From Entamoeba invadens IP1 (lineage: Eukaryota; Evosea; Mastigamoebida; Endamoebidae): a stretch of 33,693 nucleotides of DNA. The position numbers and the translations under genes are program-made. The notes under the pieces were generated by a model. The model was given only the letters and a program-made list of their open reading frames with translations, ran no database searches and was not told the DNA's origin. Below are positions 19,051 through 30,930 of this stretch, in pieces. Every line of letters starts with the position of its first letter. The stretch's first letter is position 1. The DNA is taken from NCBI RefSeq assembly GCF_000330505.1, contig NW_004191829.1, forward strand, positions 63,882 to 97,574, read 5' to 3'.

Positions 19051-20716
19051 CATGGTCCGGCAAGGTTTTCGCAAGATAAATGATAGCTTAATTTTGACCA
19101 AGATAACGGGTATTTTTCCTAATAAGATTTTTTAGTAAATATCTCGTTTATTTGCTCAAAAATGGTTGTGTTACTTAAATCATAATGGGTCTTTTTGAAA
19201 GTTTTTTTGTTAGAGTAAAATATTAATTTTTACAAGTTTTTAACGTAAAAAAACGGGAAATAATAATTTGTTCTTTTTGCTTGAATAAAAATAAAATTGA
19301 TGCTCTATAAATAAAGGCATTTAAAAAATAAAGGTTCTTATGAATAGATAAACATTTTAATTAAATTAACTATTAACCGATCATTTAAATAATTATTACA
19401 ATCCCGAATTTATAGGGATGTATGTATAAATAAAAAGACAATATTTTTAGGTATTTATTATCTTAATAAACGGGGTGACTGGAATATTCTAAATGCAACT
19501 TCCAGAAACTTTAAAACCCTACAAAAATGTTTTTTGTTATTAACTTTTGTTTAAATAAATAAATTGTTTTACTAACTCTTACTTATTCAATGAAAAGAAA
19601 AATAATACCAAATAAAAACTGAACCACTCAATTAAAAAACTTCTTAACTTTCAAGTCGTTTGAATTTTTAATCTTTTGTCAAAGAACCATGCTTTTTTCA
19701 CAAGTATCAAATACTTGTTGTTCTTCGTCAAGTAAGTTCTTAGAATGTGATCGTTCGAATAAAGTATTTCGAAAACGTTCATTTCAAACCTCATTTATGT
19801 TAAGGTTGTTGGTAGAACCAAGGTCAACACGGGCGACATTAAGTGCCGGACTGCACTAATTTACACCCTCAAGAACACATTGAACATTTCACAATGTTTT
19901 TTAAGTTTACTACTACATACACAACTGTGAACAAATACTTGATTTTTTTTAAAATATTAATTATGATTGATTTATGATTTTGTAGAAGTAAAAGAAGAAA
20001 ACCCTTTTCTTTCTTAATCAACCATAATTTGTCATTAATTTTAATTTAAAACGATTTTTAAATTGGTTGATGTTTAAAACAATAACAAATCAAATAATGT
20101 TTTTTAATTAATAAAATAAAATAATTAATTAAAAATAAAACATTAATTATACAATATATAACATTTCGATTTATTATTTAGACTTTGTTTTTTCAAGAAC
20201 ATTCAATTTTAATGTATTTGAAAATAAATTTGTTCTTTTAATACTCTTTGGTTATTTCAAAATAAAAATATTACTTTGTTGTATTACTGTTGATGCGTTT
20301 TTATTTGACATATCAAAAAATTAAAAATCTATCAATCAACATTTGATGTTAAAATAACACATAACCAATTCTTAAAAATTATGTGAAAGGTCCATTTTAT
20401 AGTTTCTAAAAATTAAATAATTTTTATGTTTTAACAACGTTTGTAGTAATTCTTTTAAGCACAAAGTTGTTCAAATTAAAACAAATTGATAGATATTTTG
20501 AAAATGGGTTTTTAGAAAATAAAGATAAGTTTCACGTTAAGTGTTTAGAACGATAATCACGTTCTAAAGATATTTTAACAATATTATTAACGAAATTATT
20601 AAATACAAAAAATATTTTTGTACACACAGTTTAAAAGTGTTTAAAACGTATTACAATCACAATTGAATGAGATTAAAAATAATCTATCATTTATCTTGCG
20701 AAAACCTTTTGGACGA
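19051..20716. mobile_element. Element bounded by 25-bp perfect inverted repeats
   Basis: AAGGTTTTCGCAAGATAAATGATAG at 19062-19086 (quoted here as two halves: AAGGTTTTCGCAA and GATAAATGATAG) recurs exactly inverted at 20684-20708. The similarity extends outward as GGTCCGGC versus CGTCCAAA and inward for about ten bases. Length about 1.65 kb. A shared 9-mer ATTCGATAA lies outside both ends (19010-19018 and 20725-20733) but at unequal distances, so target duplication is unproven. The interior has no intact ORF but does hold a decayed coding stretch (19628-19852). A non-autonomous or dead DNA transposon is the simplest reading; the superfamily cannot be assigned. Confidence 0.6.
19628..19852 (-). 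pseudogene. Decayed coding stretch inside the TIR-bounded element
   Basis: One minus-strand frame of 75 codons reads SPALNVARVDLGSTNNLNINEV, then TGA, then NERFRNTLFERSHSKNLLDE followed by a similar acidic stretch, another TGA, then KIKNSNDLKVKKFFN and TGA at 19628. Composition is gene-like and distinctly richer in G and C than the flanks. No family recognised; it might be the relic of the element's own protein or of a captured host gene. Confidence 0.4.
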
Positions 20717-21796
20717 TGCTTTGCATTCGATAATAACATGTAATATAATCAATTATTTTTTGAGATCATAAAAAACCTGACAGAGTGAGTTATTGTCTTA
20801 TATTTGATTAGATGTTTAAAATGTATGTTTAAAAATAACATTAATATTTATTATAAAAATGTGTTTTAAAATGGAAAATATTCAAAACAATATGATAATT
20901 TAATTTTATACACAAAAATATATTCTAATTATTATTATTAATTGGTTCATTTTGTTTATAACTAATACCGTCAACATATTGATATTTTTTATCTGTATTC
21001 AATGAATAGAAACATTTGAAAAATATTGCAACGGCGTCAAATTTATAATTATTCTTGAAATACGGTCTTGAAAAATAAAAAAACTTCAATTTCACAATTT
21101 ATTATCAAACACAAATAAGTCTTTTGTTTGTATATAAAAAAGTGGTTACTTTTTAAATTAATAGTTATGATAACTTTTAATTTGAACCAATATAAATAGT
21201 TTTGTTAATTGTGTTTATGATTTTAAAAACGAATAACACAACACTTGTATGTTCAACAATTCACTGTTAAACTCGTCGTAAAACAATAATAATAGTATTG
21301 TTTGAGTTTATTTAAGTTTTAAAATTAATTAATTAAAAATACATGTATTTCTTTGCTAACAAACAACCAAGTTTGTAATATTATAGATGATAATATGATT
21401 AAGTAAATCTGTTTTTATAATTATGAAAAGTATTTGCAGATTTGCTTTTCAAACTGAAAAAATAAATATAGTTTCGAATTTAGATAATTATAATTATTAT
21501 TACTGCTTTCATCTGATTATAAATAACAATAGGCAAGTTTTTACTTTATAAACATGATAAAAATACATTTTTTGTATTTTATTAATTGAATCAACGTTTT
21601 TTATATTTGTTTATTATTGTGCAATTTCATTTATTTTTTAGCATTAAAGATAATTTCAATGTTAATTTTACATGTAAATGAATGTTGTAATTGTATTATT
21701 AATTATTAAAACGTTTTATTATTTAAAATATTCATAATGTTAATAAAACATATTATTTGTTGAGGGTTAAAATATAATTTAAATAAGTAAATTACA
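20717..21796. other. AT-rich spacer, no gene recognised
   Basis: No coding signal on either strand. If the hAT relic that follows retains a left terminal repeat it should be here, but I could not identify one. Confidence 0.5.
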
Positions 21797-24414
21797 ATGG
21801 AAGAGCAAAATCTTGTGTTTTTGAATGATCTATACGCCTTTTCTCGAAGTCTTATACACACTTCTTTCCAAACAACACAAAACAGAGAAGATTGGTATTT
21901 TTGTCTACTTCACAATAAATGGATTAAAAAATCTTCAAAAGGAAGTCACTTGGAGTCACATCCAAAAACAATACGTTTCATTTCATCCGAAGAACAAACA
22001 GTTTTTAAAGAATTAGTAAATTCGGAGAACACAAGCTTAAAAGAAATTTATACCAGTGATATTTTAACGACAACATCCAAAGTTGGGTATTCTTACACAA
22101 ACAAAAGATACTCGAAAATTGCAACAATTCGAAGATTTTTTGATGGTTCTTCTATAACAAATTTAGAACGGCACCTCCTGAAATACGCCCAATTAAAAGA
22201 AGACCAACAAGCCATTGCACTTCTGGTATTTTGATTGAAGAAGAAGTCAGAGAAGTTGAGCAAATCGAAAGTACACAAAACAATCAACTTGATATGGTAA
22301 ATAAAGTTTTAATTGTTCATGAAGATTCCCACACACAATTAACTGGTATTGAACCTTCAAATGATGCTCCTCAAATAGATCAACATGACGAAGAACAATT
22401 AAATGTGCACACTTCACAAACTAAAGACGATTTACACGCACAACAACACAGAGTTTTTGACATTAAACACAAACGGAAAATGTCTGATAAACTGAACACA
22501 TCAGTTGAAGACTTTAAAAGTGGAATTTTTGTGCATTATAAAAGTGTTGGAATTGGAAACGTTAATTTAAATAAAGCATTGGAAGATATTCGAGAATACA
22601 CATTCTATAAAGGTAAATTTGATTGATTGTTTATTTGAAAATGAAAGTGAACAACAAATGGAAAATATGAATGTTATCAAAAGATCAATCATCGAGTATT
22701 TGATAAATTCACTTTCTATTGAGGCACGTTTATCTGAATCGCAAATAAACGCAGTAAGATTCGGACAGTACTGGGCATTTTACCTGCTTTCGAGACAATA
22801 TTTTGACGACATAAAATCACTAAGTTTGAGTCAAAGGTCTGTTGGAAGGCAAATTAAAAGAGCAAACGTTTCCTCTTTTGGTGATTTTGCGGATTGTATG
22901 GAAAATTGTGGGTGCATTTGTATCTCAACCGACTCGACCACTAAAAAGCACAAAGAAATCTACTGTGTTATTTTGAGGTATGAATTAAATGGAAACTTTT
23001 ATTCCGTCCCTCTTATTCTTAAAGAATATGAAGAAAAAGAAACAAACTCTGAATCAGTTGCGAAATGGTTACTCGATAAATTGTTGTTGCTTGGAATTCC
23101 ATTGAATAAATTACACTGCATCACAACCGATGGTTGTGCTACAATGTGTGGAGTTGATGGAGGCGTGGTTGAACAATTCAGTGTACAGTTGGGTTTGTTG
23201 ACAACGAAAACACGGGTTCCATATCCATCAATTAAGGGATGGTGGTGTTCTGCCCACGGGTTCCATCTAGTCGGTGAAAGTTGCGACACTGAACCAGAAG
23301 TAAAAATGATAGAATCTATCTGTTAATTGTTTTGTAAAGAAGAAAAAATTAGAGACTTTGAAAAAAAGTAAAATTGTAAAATCGGGAATTGCAACTTATT
23401 GTTACACACGATGGTTGTACATATATAACAATTTGAAAGATATTACTTCGAATTATAAAGCCATATCAAAGTATATTTTAAATGAAAGTGTGCAAAATGA
23501 TTTACTTGAATATTTCAAAAAGAATGGTATAATTTATACTAAATTTGATATGAAGGACATACAAATTAAGAATATTTTCAAGGTAACAACAGAGTATTTC
23601 AAAATATTATTTTATTTTTCGAGTTCCCTTCAAGAAGAAGATGGAACAATTCCCGAATACACAAGAAGAATTATTGTGTTTATTGATTATATTGATATGA
23701 TGATAAGAAAGGTTGAAAAATCAAACTTTGAAGACTTTGCCGAACTCGAGAAGGTACTCAAAGTCGACCATTCGTTGCTTCTGAAATTATTATATATAAC
23801 TTTGACTGAACTAACTCTGAGATACAATAATGTGCCACACTCAGTCAATATGAACACGATTTGTGGTCTTGTCGACTTTTCAAATTACACTGTCGATTTA
23901 ACTGTTTGGGACAAAACCCAACGCCTTACAATTTTGATAGTATTCTTGCTATCAATGAAATTCCTGAATTAATTTTAAGTGGAAAAACTATTTCACTACC
24001 CGATAATTACAAAGAATTATCAGATGAAGTTGTGTTATTGACCAATTATATGACAACTTGTAGTGAAAGTGAAATTGAAAAAATGAGAAAAAATATCATA
24101 AAAAGTAAAAATTAATTGCAACAAACTCTTGAGACATTGACCAATTACCAATATGGGCTCACTCTTGAAGATATTTTTACAACATTGAAGCAATTATAAC
24201 TTTCAAAGTTACAAAGTTTTTGTTGTAAAAATGATGACCGTTTTCCCAACAACAATGAGTGTTGAACGGTTTTTTTTCAAAAATGAAAACGACCCGTCAT
24301 CAAAACATGAAATTAACAACGGCATTTGAAAAACTTAAATATTCATTGAAAAATACAAGTTGTTATTTCAGTTTTAATACAGCAATCCCAACAACTTTAT
24401 ATCAATTTAATTGA
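21797..24414 (+). pseudogene. hAT-superfamily transposase with BED-like finger, multiply frameshifted
   Basis: Starts at ATG 21797. The N-terminal part has a BED-like zinc finger, WYFCLLHNKW...GSHLESH (Cys36, His39, His51, His55; the second Cys replaced by His). The central part (22619-23326) has the RNase-H-like core: CISTDSTTKKH with the first Asp, IPLNKLHCITTDGCATMCG with the second Asp, then WWCSAHGFHLV, the CxxH motif of hAT enzymes. TRWLYIYNNLKDI follows. Near 24240 comes a hAT C-terminal dimerisation motif, FPTTMSVERFFSK, broken at a T8 run and ending at TGA 24412. At least six frame changes (22231, 22619, about 23310, about 23890, about 24190, about 24275). The layout resembles ZNF862/KIAA1586-like hATs. 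It cannot make transposase as read. Confidence 0.75.
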
Positions 24415-24439
24415 TAGTCAACTACTTTATTTTTTTTCT

Positions 24440-25800
24440 TGAAACGTTTTTTATTGTTTTCAACTTCTTTCATTTTCTCAATAGAAACTTTTTCCGATGC
24501 CATATTCAACATTAAAACACATTAAAAAGCATTAATCGGTATTCTTTTCACGATATATTTTTCCAACATCAATGTTCATCTCATTTGTTTTTTTGTATTT
24601 CAGTTGTAGTTTAATTAAGCACTTTGTGTTGTTTCCAACACAGAGTACGTCATGAATGGTTTGTCCAGTGATTGTGAACAATTTGTATCAAAGTCAACAA
24701 AGAAGATAAGCGTAGTTTTGTTTGACATAACTCCTTGAAAAATAAGATAAAGTTGATGTTCAATAACTTCATTTTAGACGCACACTTTGTCTTTAAAAAA
24801 TAACATCATTTGTGATTTGAACAATAAACACATCACAAACAATGTGACTATTATTACAATAATAATGATAATTGTAAGTGTAATTGAAAACGCGTTGTTT
24901 TGATGTTAAAAACAACCTAATTTATAAATAAAAGATAATACTTTTGGTGAACAATTTATTCACATAGTATTCACTTCACTCTTACAAAATTCCAACCCAG
25001 TGTAATACACACATATTTAACTTCCTTAAACTAAATCAGTTGCACAACTTTTCACAATTCATACAAAACGCACAATTCGCAATTAACGCACTTCTATCAA
25101 TTCAAGTAATAGACACTTTCACATTGTAAACATTAAAACATATTTAATTGCAAACAATTTCATATTATTATTGAAATTAAGTGATGTTCTGATATAACCA
25201 ATTATTAAAGATTACATGTAATGTATTTACATTCACTGTGTAAACATGTTTTGCATTTATTGCCATGCTTGAAGCAATTTCTCCCTTGCCGACAATACTT
25301 ATCTTTGCAAATCGTACATCCAGCAACCCTTTAAAAATCGACATATGAAGTTTTTATAACATCAAACAAGTGATAATATTTTTGCACTTTGAAAAATACC
25401 CAAATTAGCGCGATATGTACTTCGCTGCGTTTGTGTCAGACTCCTCAACGTTCTTATCACATCACTCAGAAGTAATACCCACTTTGCACTTTGCATATTT
25501 AAAATTGTAGTTTCATAATTATCCATTGTTTCACTTTCAGAACAAACTCTCTGTTGTTGTAAATTGCCAAAGTGGGTGTTAGTTGACATTTCACAAACTT
25601 ATCGAAAAATTTATTCGGCAGTTTGTAATACTACTTTTGCACTTATTTATTGTGTCATTGATAAATTCTTTTTTTGCTTATCTCACAAATACTTACAACA
25701 TCATTATTGGCGAAACAATTCAACTTTTCTTAAAACTACACTTGTCTTTCGCATGCATAAATTAGTCTCCGCTTTCCAAACACTTCTTATTATCATATGA
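24440..25800 (-). pseudogene. Second TMK-type receptor, heavily decayed
   Basis: No long ORF exists, but minus-strand fragments appear in TMK order. Ectodomain: DNKKCLESGD and FMHAKDKCSFKKS (about 25795-25720), YAKCKVGIT (about 25490), then GCTICKDKYCRQGRNCFKHG and KCKTCLHSECKYITC (25327-25205). Membrane helix: FSITLTIIIIIVIIVTLFV (24899-24774). Juxtamembrane: MSNKTTLIFF and then VLCVGNNTKCLIKLQ (24648-24532), which aligns with MSRSNITFVS and LLCVGNTSKHNMKIQ of the intact-looking TMK nearby. The last piece, KVSIEKMKEVENNKK (about 24490-24440), resembles the VAIKKMK region of the kinase domain; no kinase sequence follows because the hAT relic begins there. Confidence 0.55.
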
Positions 25801-26757
25801 AGACAACAAATAATTCTAATATAACATGTTTTATACAACGTCTATTTATACATTTCAAACACACACATTGTTTGTTGTTAAAACATAATTACTATCACTC
25901 GTGAAATTCCAAATAATAATGTTTGACTTGTTGATACATATTTTAAACTCACTGATCTTTTGCATTCACTTCATCTAAACACTATACAAACTAGTGTCCT
26001 TGATGTGCATAAAGTAAAAATGGTGCAAAACCATTTTAACAATATCAGAAATAAAAGGCTTTTGCTGGTTTCCTTCTCACACTTTACATCACATTAGTAA
26101 GATAATCAAGGTTTATCCATTTTGTTTTTTAGTTTTATTTCTTTCAAGTTAAATGAGGTTAAATAATATGTATCTTAAATTTGATTGGGGTTTTAAACAA
26201 TGTTTATTTGTTAGTTTTTATTAAGATATAACAACTTGTTTGTATCTGGAATTAACTTTATAATTATAAAATATACGATGTTATTTTTATTGAGCAAACA
26301 AGAAAATAATAAGTAAATATATTTATTATTTTTAAAATTTGCACCAATTAACATTATAAAAACAAAAGAAGAAAAACTTACTTAAGACTCATATCATTTT
26401 ATTTGATTTTTGTTTGATTTTTAATTACTGTTATAATAATAATCTTTGTATTTGAGAATATTATTTTTAAAATTAGTATCAAAAAAGCTAATAAAACGAA
26501 TAAAAATATTTTCCCGTTTCATTAGCATTTTTAATAATATTTTTTCATGAAATACGATATGAAGCTTAATAAAAATAATGTAATTTGGACAAAAAAAATA
26601 AAATAATTTTATTGTCTGTTATTTTTTTATTTTCAAGTTTAGATATTTATCATTGTTCTATTAAAATTAATAAATGATAATATATATATAAAATATTTGA
26701 TATCCAAATTTATTATTATTGTTTAAGTTGTATGTTTAAACCTATTTTCTTCATAGT

Positions 26758-26793
<36 letters not shown>

Positions 26794-28149
26794 TAATTTT
26801 TAAAATTATTAAAAAATATAAACAAACATCACAAAAACCCATTTTTGAATCTCAATATTTTTCTTCATAACTATTATCAGAAAAATTGTGTTTAGAACTA
26901 TTTAAATTGGTTATTCTTTTTTTATACACAGATGTATCATACAAGTTGTCTTTATCTCTCGAAAATAAGCAAGTTGATGTGTCTTTCAACTTTTATTGAT
27001 AATGTATTTTTTATTGATAAAAAAACATTTTTTTGCAAATAAGACTTTCTTATTCAAAACAAATGAACGAGGGTTTATACTCATACTTTTTAAGTTCTCT
27101 TCTCGAAGAAGTCAGAACATTTTTTTCTTTCTCTTAATTTTCTATAAACTATTTTATTATAATTAAATATTAAAATATTTTTTAAAAGATATTTGGTTAT
27201 TACTGATTTGGAATGTTAAGAAAAATACATATATTTATACTAAATAATAATATGATTTTATAGTTTTTTCAATCAATATATTTGACTATTGTTTATGTAG
27301 ACCATTTTTTGTTATTTAAATGTTTTTTATTTGTTTGTCTTAACCTTAGGATTGCGGATGATAAACAAAACTAAAACAAAATACCAAAAATCTCAGAATG
27401 GCACCCTTGTCATTTTTATTACATTTCCTAAATTCGAAAAAAATAAAAAAAAACAAAAATCATTAAATTAAATAAATAATGTCAACGCATTATTTGAAAT
27501 ATAAACAAGTTTGAATTACATATCAGAATAATACAAATCAATTTTTGATATCGTAAAGTCTCAATATCCGAGAATTTGTTAACAGTGAATCACACTTGAA
27601 TTTTCAAGTTTTTTTTCATATTTTTCAAATCGTCTAAAAATAAATGTTATTTTAATTACTCTACCGACATTGTAAGGTTAAATAAACAAAAAATATCTAT
27701 TTTTTAAAAATAGAATAGCTTCTAGAAAAAATATATAATTTTATTTCTATTAAATTTGAATTATAAAAATATTCATTTTTGGTTTTAATTATAAATATTT
27801 GTCCATAAACAATATTATTTTTTTTACATTTTTAAATGTTTTTTAATAAATTTGGTATTTTTAGAATATTTTTGTTATGGCATGAAAAAAATACATTTGT
27901 TTTAAAAAAATTGAAAATAAAATAATTATTATAAAATTATTTTTCACACAATAATAGTACTTTTACGCCCTAATGAAAAACAGGGTCGCTATTTTGGGAC
28001 AATAAAATATTTGCCGAACCATGTGAATATCCAAAACATATTCACTATCAAGTACATTTCAACCACTTTGAATGTTATTGTTATTGAATATATAGATTAA
28101 TATATTCATTATATATAACAAACATGTTTACTTATTGTTGTAATACATT
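25801..28149. other. Long AT-rich spacer
   Basis: No gene is supported. It holds a perfect TAA microsatellite (26758-26792), many poly-A/T runs and short self-complementary segments. Frames near 25980-26110 (minus) are cysteine-containing and might be an extension of the decayed TMK, but this is weak. Confidence 0.5.
26758..26792. repeat. (TAA)n microsatellite
   Basis: About eleven uninterrupted TAA units. Typical simple repeat of AT-rich DNA, likely length-variable between strains. Confidence 0.9.
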
Positions 28150-28302
28150 TTATAACGCAGTTTGTTGTAATTCAATGAATTGAAAAGATAATAGTTTGCT
28201 TATTTGTCTGTTTTGCGTTTTTTTAAATTCTCCGTAATACGTTCCGTTGTTTTTATCCAACTTATTGGTGTTATTGTTTTCAACTTTTTTCTCAAAAGGA
28301 AT
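28150..28302 (-). CDS. Candidate terminal exon, product unknown
   Basis: Fifty codons then TAA (28150-28152): IPFEKKVENNNTNKLDKNNG, TYYGEFKKTQNRQISKLLSF, and QFIELQQTAL. It is preceded immediately by ...AAATTTTAG, and 81 bases upstream on the minus strand lies GTTTGTTTT at 28383, giving an intron of the usual Entamoeba form and size. The exon before it is not clear; 28557-28690 (minus) gives a second coding-like stretch, NDVVPKMIVGGIVLYFRRIV, with stops on both sides. It could be a small spliced gene or a decayed one. No family recognised. Confidence 0.35.
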   Translation of the reverse strand: MPFEKKVENNNTNKLDKNNGTYYGEFKKTQNRQISKLLSFQFIELQQTAL

Positions 28303-28383
28303 CTAAAATTTAATTTGATTATTTTTAAGATTTGAACAAAAATTCTGAGTTGGTGAAAAACTATTTTGAAAAATAAAACAAAC
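28303..28383 (-). other. Candidate spliceosomal intron (GTTTGTT...TAG)
   Basis: An 81-base segment with donor GTTTGTTTTA and acceptor AAATTTTAG. It is AT-richer than the downstream candidate exon, and both splice signals match those known for Entamoeba introns. No transcript evidence is available here. Confidence 0.35.
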
Positions 28384-29520
28384 TATATAGTTTTTAAAAA
28401 CAACTATATTTTTTTTCAAAAAATAAACTAATTATTAATTAGTGATAAAAAATAGCGGAATAACAAAATCGATTAGACTATTGAAACAAACACCGTTGTA
28501 TATTTTCTTTCAAACATAATATATATTTTCAAACATATTCAATTTGACAAAAAAATAATTGTGAATATCCTTTCTTATACAATACGTCGAAAGTAAAGAA
28601 CTATTCCTCCAACTATCATCTTCGGGACAACATCGTTTTTGTTGTTGTTTAAAATCAGTAAAACCTTGGTACTTTTACAAAGTCGTTATTTGCTATTGAT
28701 AAAATGGTATAATTACATTAATATCATAATTAATTTATAAAATCAAATGAAAATATTATCATAATAATACTTTCAAAGTAAATGGTTTGATATTAATAAA
28801 AATAGTAAGGCTAAAATTTAGTAATTCAAAAAATAGATTGAAGCAAAAACGGTATTGTGGTGAAATAAATTAACAGAAAAAATACACAAAAATAAAACTT
28901 GTTAAAAAGTCTCGTTACTTTTTTCAATTTATTAATTATTACAATTATATTGATAGAAATCAATATAACTAATTATAAACTCTTTCATTGATCAGTTTTC
29001 GAAATCTTAAACTAATTGGGGAATTTATTAGAAACTTTTAAAATAAAAAAAAAACAATATTTACACGTATTTTGGAAAAGAAAAACTTTGCTCTGCAGTT
29101 TTGGGAAAAATAAAAAAATCAGTTATTATTTTTGTTCTTGTTGTTTTGTAATTTTAGAACTTGATAAAAAACCAATGAAACCAAAATACCAACGAATAAA
29201 AAACGAATCGTTAATATTTTTGTGGATAAAATATATTATTGTTGGAGAAAATTGTGGTCTCTCCTATATTATACAACACACATTCAAACGTTTTGTTCAA
29301 ACGTTTCACAAAAAAGTAATAAACTATCATTTCAAATTAAACTCTCTCTTTCTCGCATACATTATATATTATAATTTTAACGATCTCTCCCCGCATATTT
29401 TAAATATCGCAATGAATCAGTGTTTTGATTTCATTTTTTTCTTTTATAAAGTGAGTGGAAAAAGTCAAGTCTGTAGAAAAACCTGCACTTTTTTGTTCTT
29501 TTACAGGCAAGCTTTAAACA

Positions 29521-30930
29521 TTTAAATTAATAGAAAGTGATGTAAACAAACTGTCAACACTTTACGAACAGGTCAAGTTTGTTTTAGAAACCTTATTGAT
29601 ATGTCATGGAGCCGTGAGTGGAAAACGGATATGTCAAATTTTTCTTCAGATAGACGATGTCTGTAGCAGAACAACAAAAAAGTGGAACACAATAAAGGTA
29701 TGGGAGATACGGGTCTGCCATGTTTATTAAACAAATAAAAAAATAGAAGTAAAACGTTTTATTTAGAAATCACAACAAAAATATTTAAGCATAACAAAAA
29801 GATGTGAGGGATTTTGTAAACACGACATTTTTAAAAAGGGAGAAGCATCAGTTACCACAAAGCAAATATACAACACCATAAGAAAAATACAAAATTTTGG
29901 TGTAAAAAGCCGAAGTGATGGAAGTAGAAAAAGCCGCTGTTACTAATAAACAGATAGTTGCGTATCAAAAAATTAAACATGCAGTCAATGGTTAATATGT
30001 TTTAATTGTTTATAATATAGATGATGTCGGTTTTGACTTTTAGGTGGACACTCTTGCAAAGTCAGTGTGCTTTTCTAATGTTGTTGGAAAAGAAGTGTAC
30101 ACCTCAATTTTAAGTCGAGTGGACGAAATTACTCTGCTTGGTTGTTTTAGAGCAGATGGACCAAAATTCAAGTCTTTAATTATAACCAGTCGAATCACAT
30201 TATAGCTCAATGTATTAACTAATTTAAAAGACCTGGCTATGGTATATACTCAAGAACGTGGATTTATGAATTTGGAACTTTTTTGGTTCGAAAAAGTTTT
30301 TATTACGAATTTTAAAGCATTGAGAAAAACTATGAAAACAAAGACGAGAGGGGTTTAGATAATTGATGGTTTCAAAAGGAACAACTTCGCTGTAAACCAT
30401 TTTGAAAAGAACGGAATTGATGTTTAATATTATAAACTACACACGTCCCATTTTGTCAGCCATTAGATCTGTCTATTTTTGCTGGAATCAGAAGCCATCT
30501 TATTCGCTATGAACTTATGAAAATGGATTTCACAAAGTACATGTCAGAAAATTGTGTCACATCTGATAAAATATTCGACTATATTGTCAATATCAAAATA
30601 CAATTTGCAGAATTGACAGTGGAAATAACAATTTTAAATTTATGATTCTTAGAAAACGAAAAATCGACCAGAACTTATTCAAAACAAGTTCAAACAGGCT
30701 GAAATAGCATCACCACCTATCATTGAAGAACGCAGAGATGAAAACATTTGAGATGCAGCCAGAGCTTATTGTGTATATGTTGTTGGTGTTCAATATTCAC
30801 GTTGTATGCGTCATTTCTTTAAGGAAACGAAATACCAAAAAAGCCAGCTCCATCAATAACTCAGAGATTTATTTTAGAAACAAACAAAGAAAAAAAGGTG
30901 GTCATCAAAGAATTAATATTATATCAGACT
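29521..30930 (+). pseudogene. pogo/DDE_1-type (Tc1/mariner-related) transposase, decayed
   Basis: Fragments appear in transposase order across several frames. N-terminal helix-turn-helix region: LSTLYEQVKFVLETLLICHG, AVSGKRICQI, SRTTKKWN (29551-29690). Central region: FSNVVGKEVYTSILSRVDEI, TLLGCFRADGPKFKSLIITSR (about 30070-30195; the AdG...li motif preceding the DDE core). Catalytic second Asp: IIDGFKRNN (about 30358-30385). Third Asp: HTSH, then QPLDLSIFAGIRSHLIRYE with the Asp codon at 30466-30468. C-terminal tail: AEIASPPIIEERRDENI, stop, DAARAYCVYVVGVQYSRCMR. More than five stops or shifts. HTSHxxQPLDxxxF strongly indicates the CENP-B/Tigger/pogo DDE_1 group. Terminal repeats not found. 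Confidence 0.65.

Noticed and set aside
19836..19860. GC-rich patch AGTGCCGGACTGCACT as an ncRNA hairpin
   Set aside because: It is explained by the decayed minus-strand coding frame; the 5-bp stem is weak evidence on its own.
19010..20733. ATTCGATAA as a 9-bp target duplication
   Set aside because: The two copies are 47 and about 14 bases from comparable points of the arms, and a 9-base match between AT-rich flanks is not rare enough to rely on.
29016..29525. 169-residue open frame
   Set aside because: It starts at TTG, is dominated by Lys, Phe, Ile and Asn from AT-rich DNA, has no motif, and ends where the transposase frame begins; I treat it as chance.
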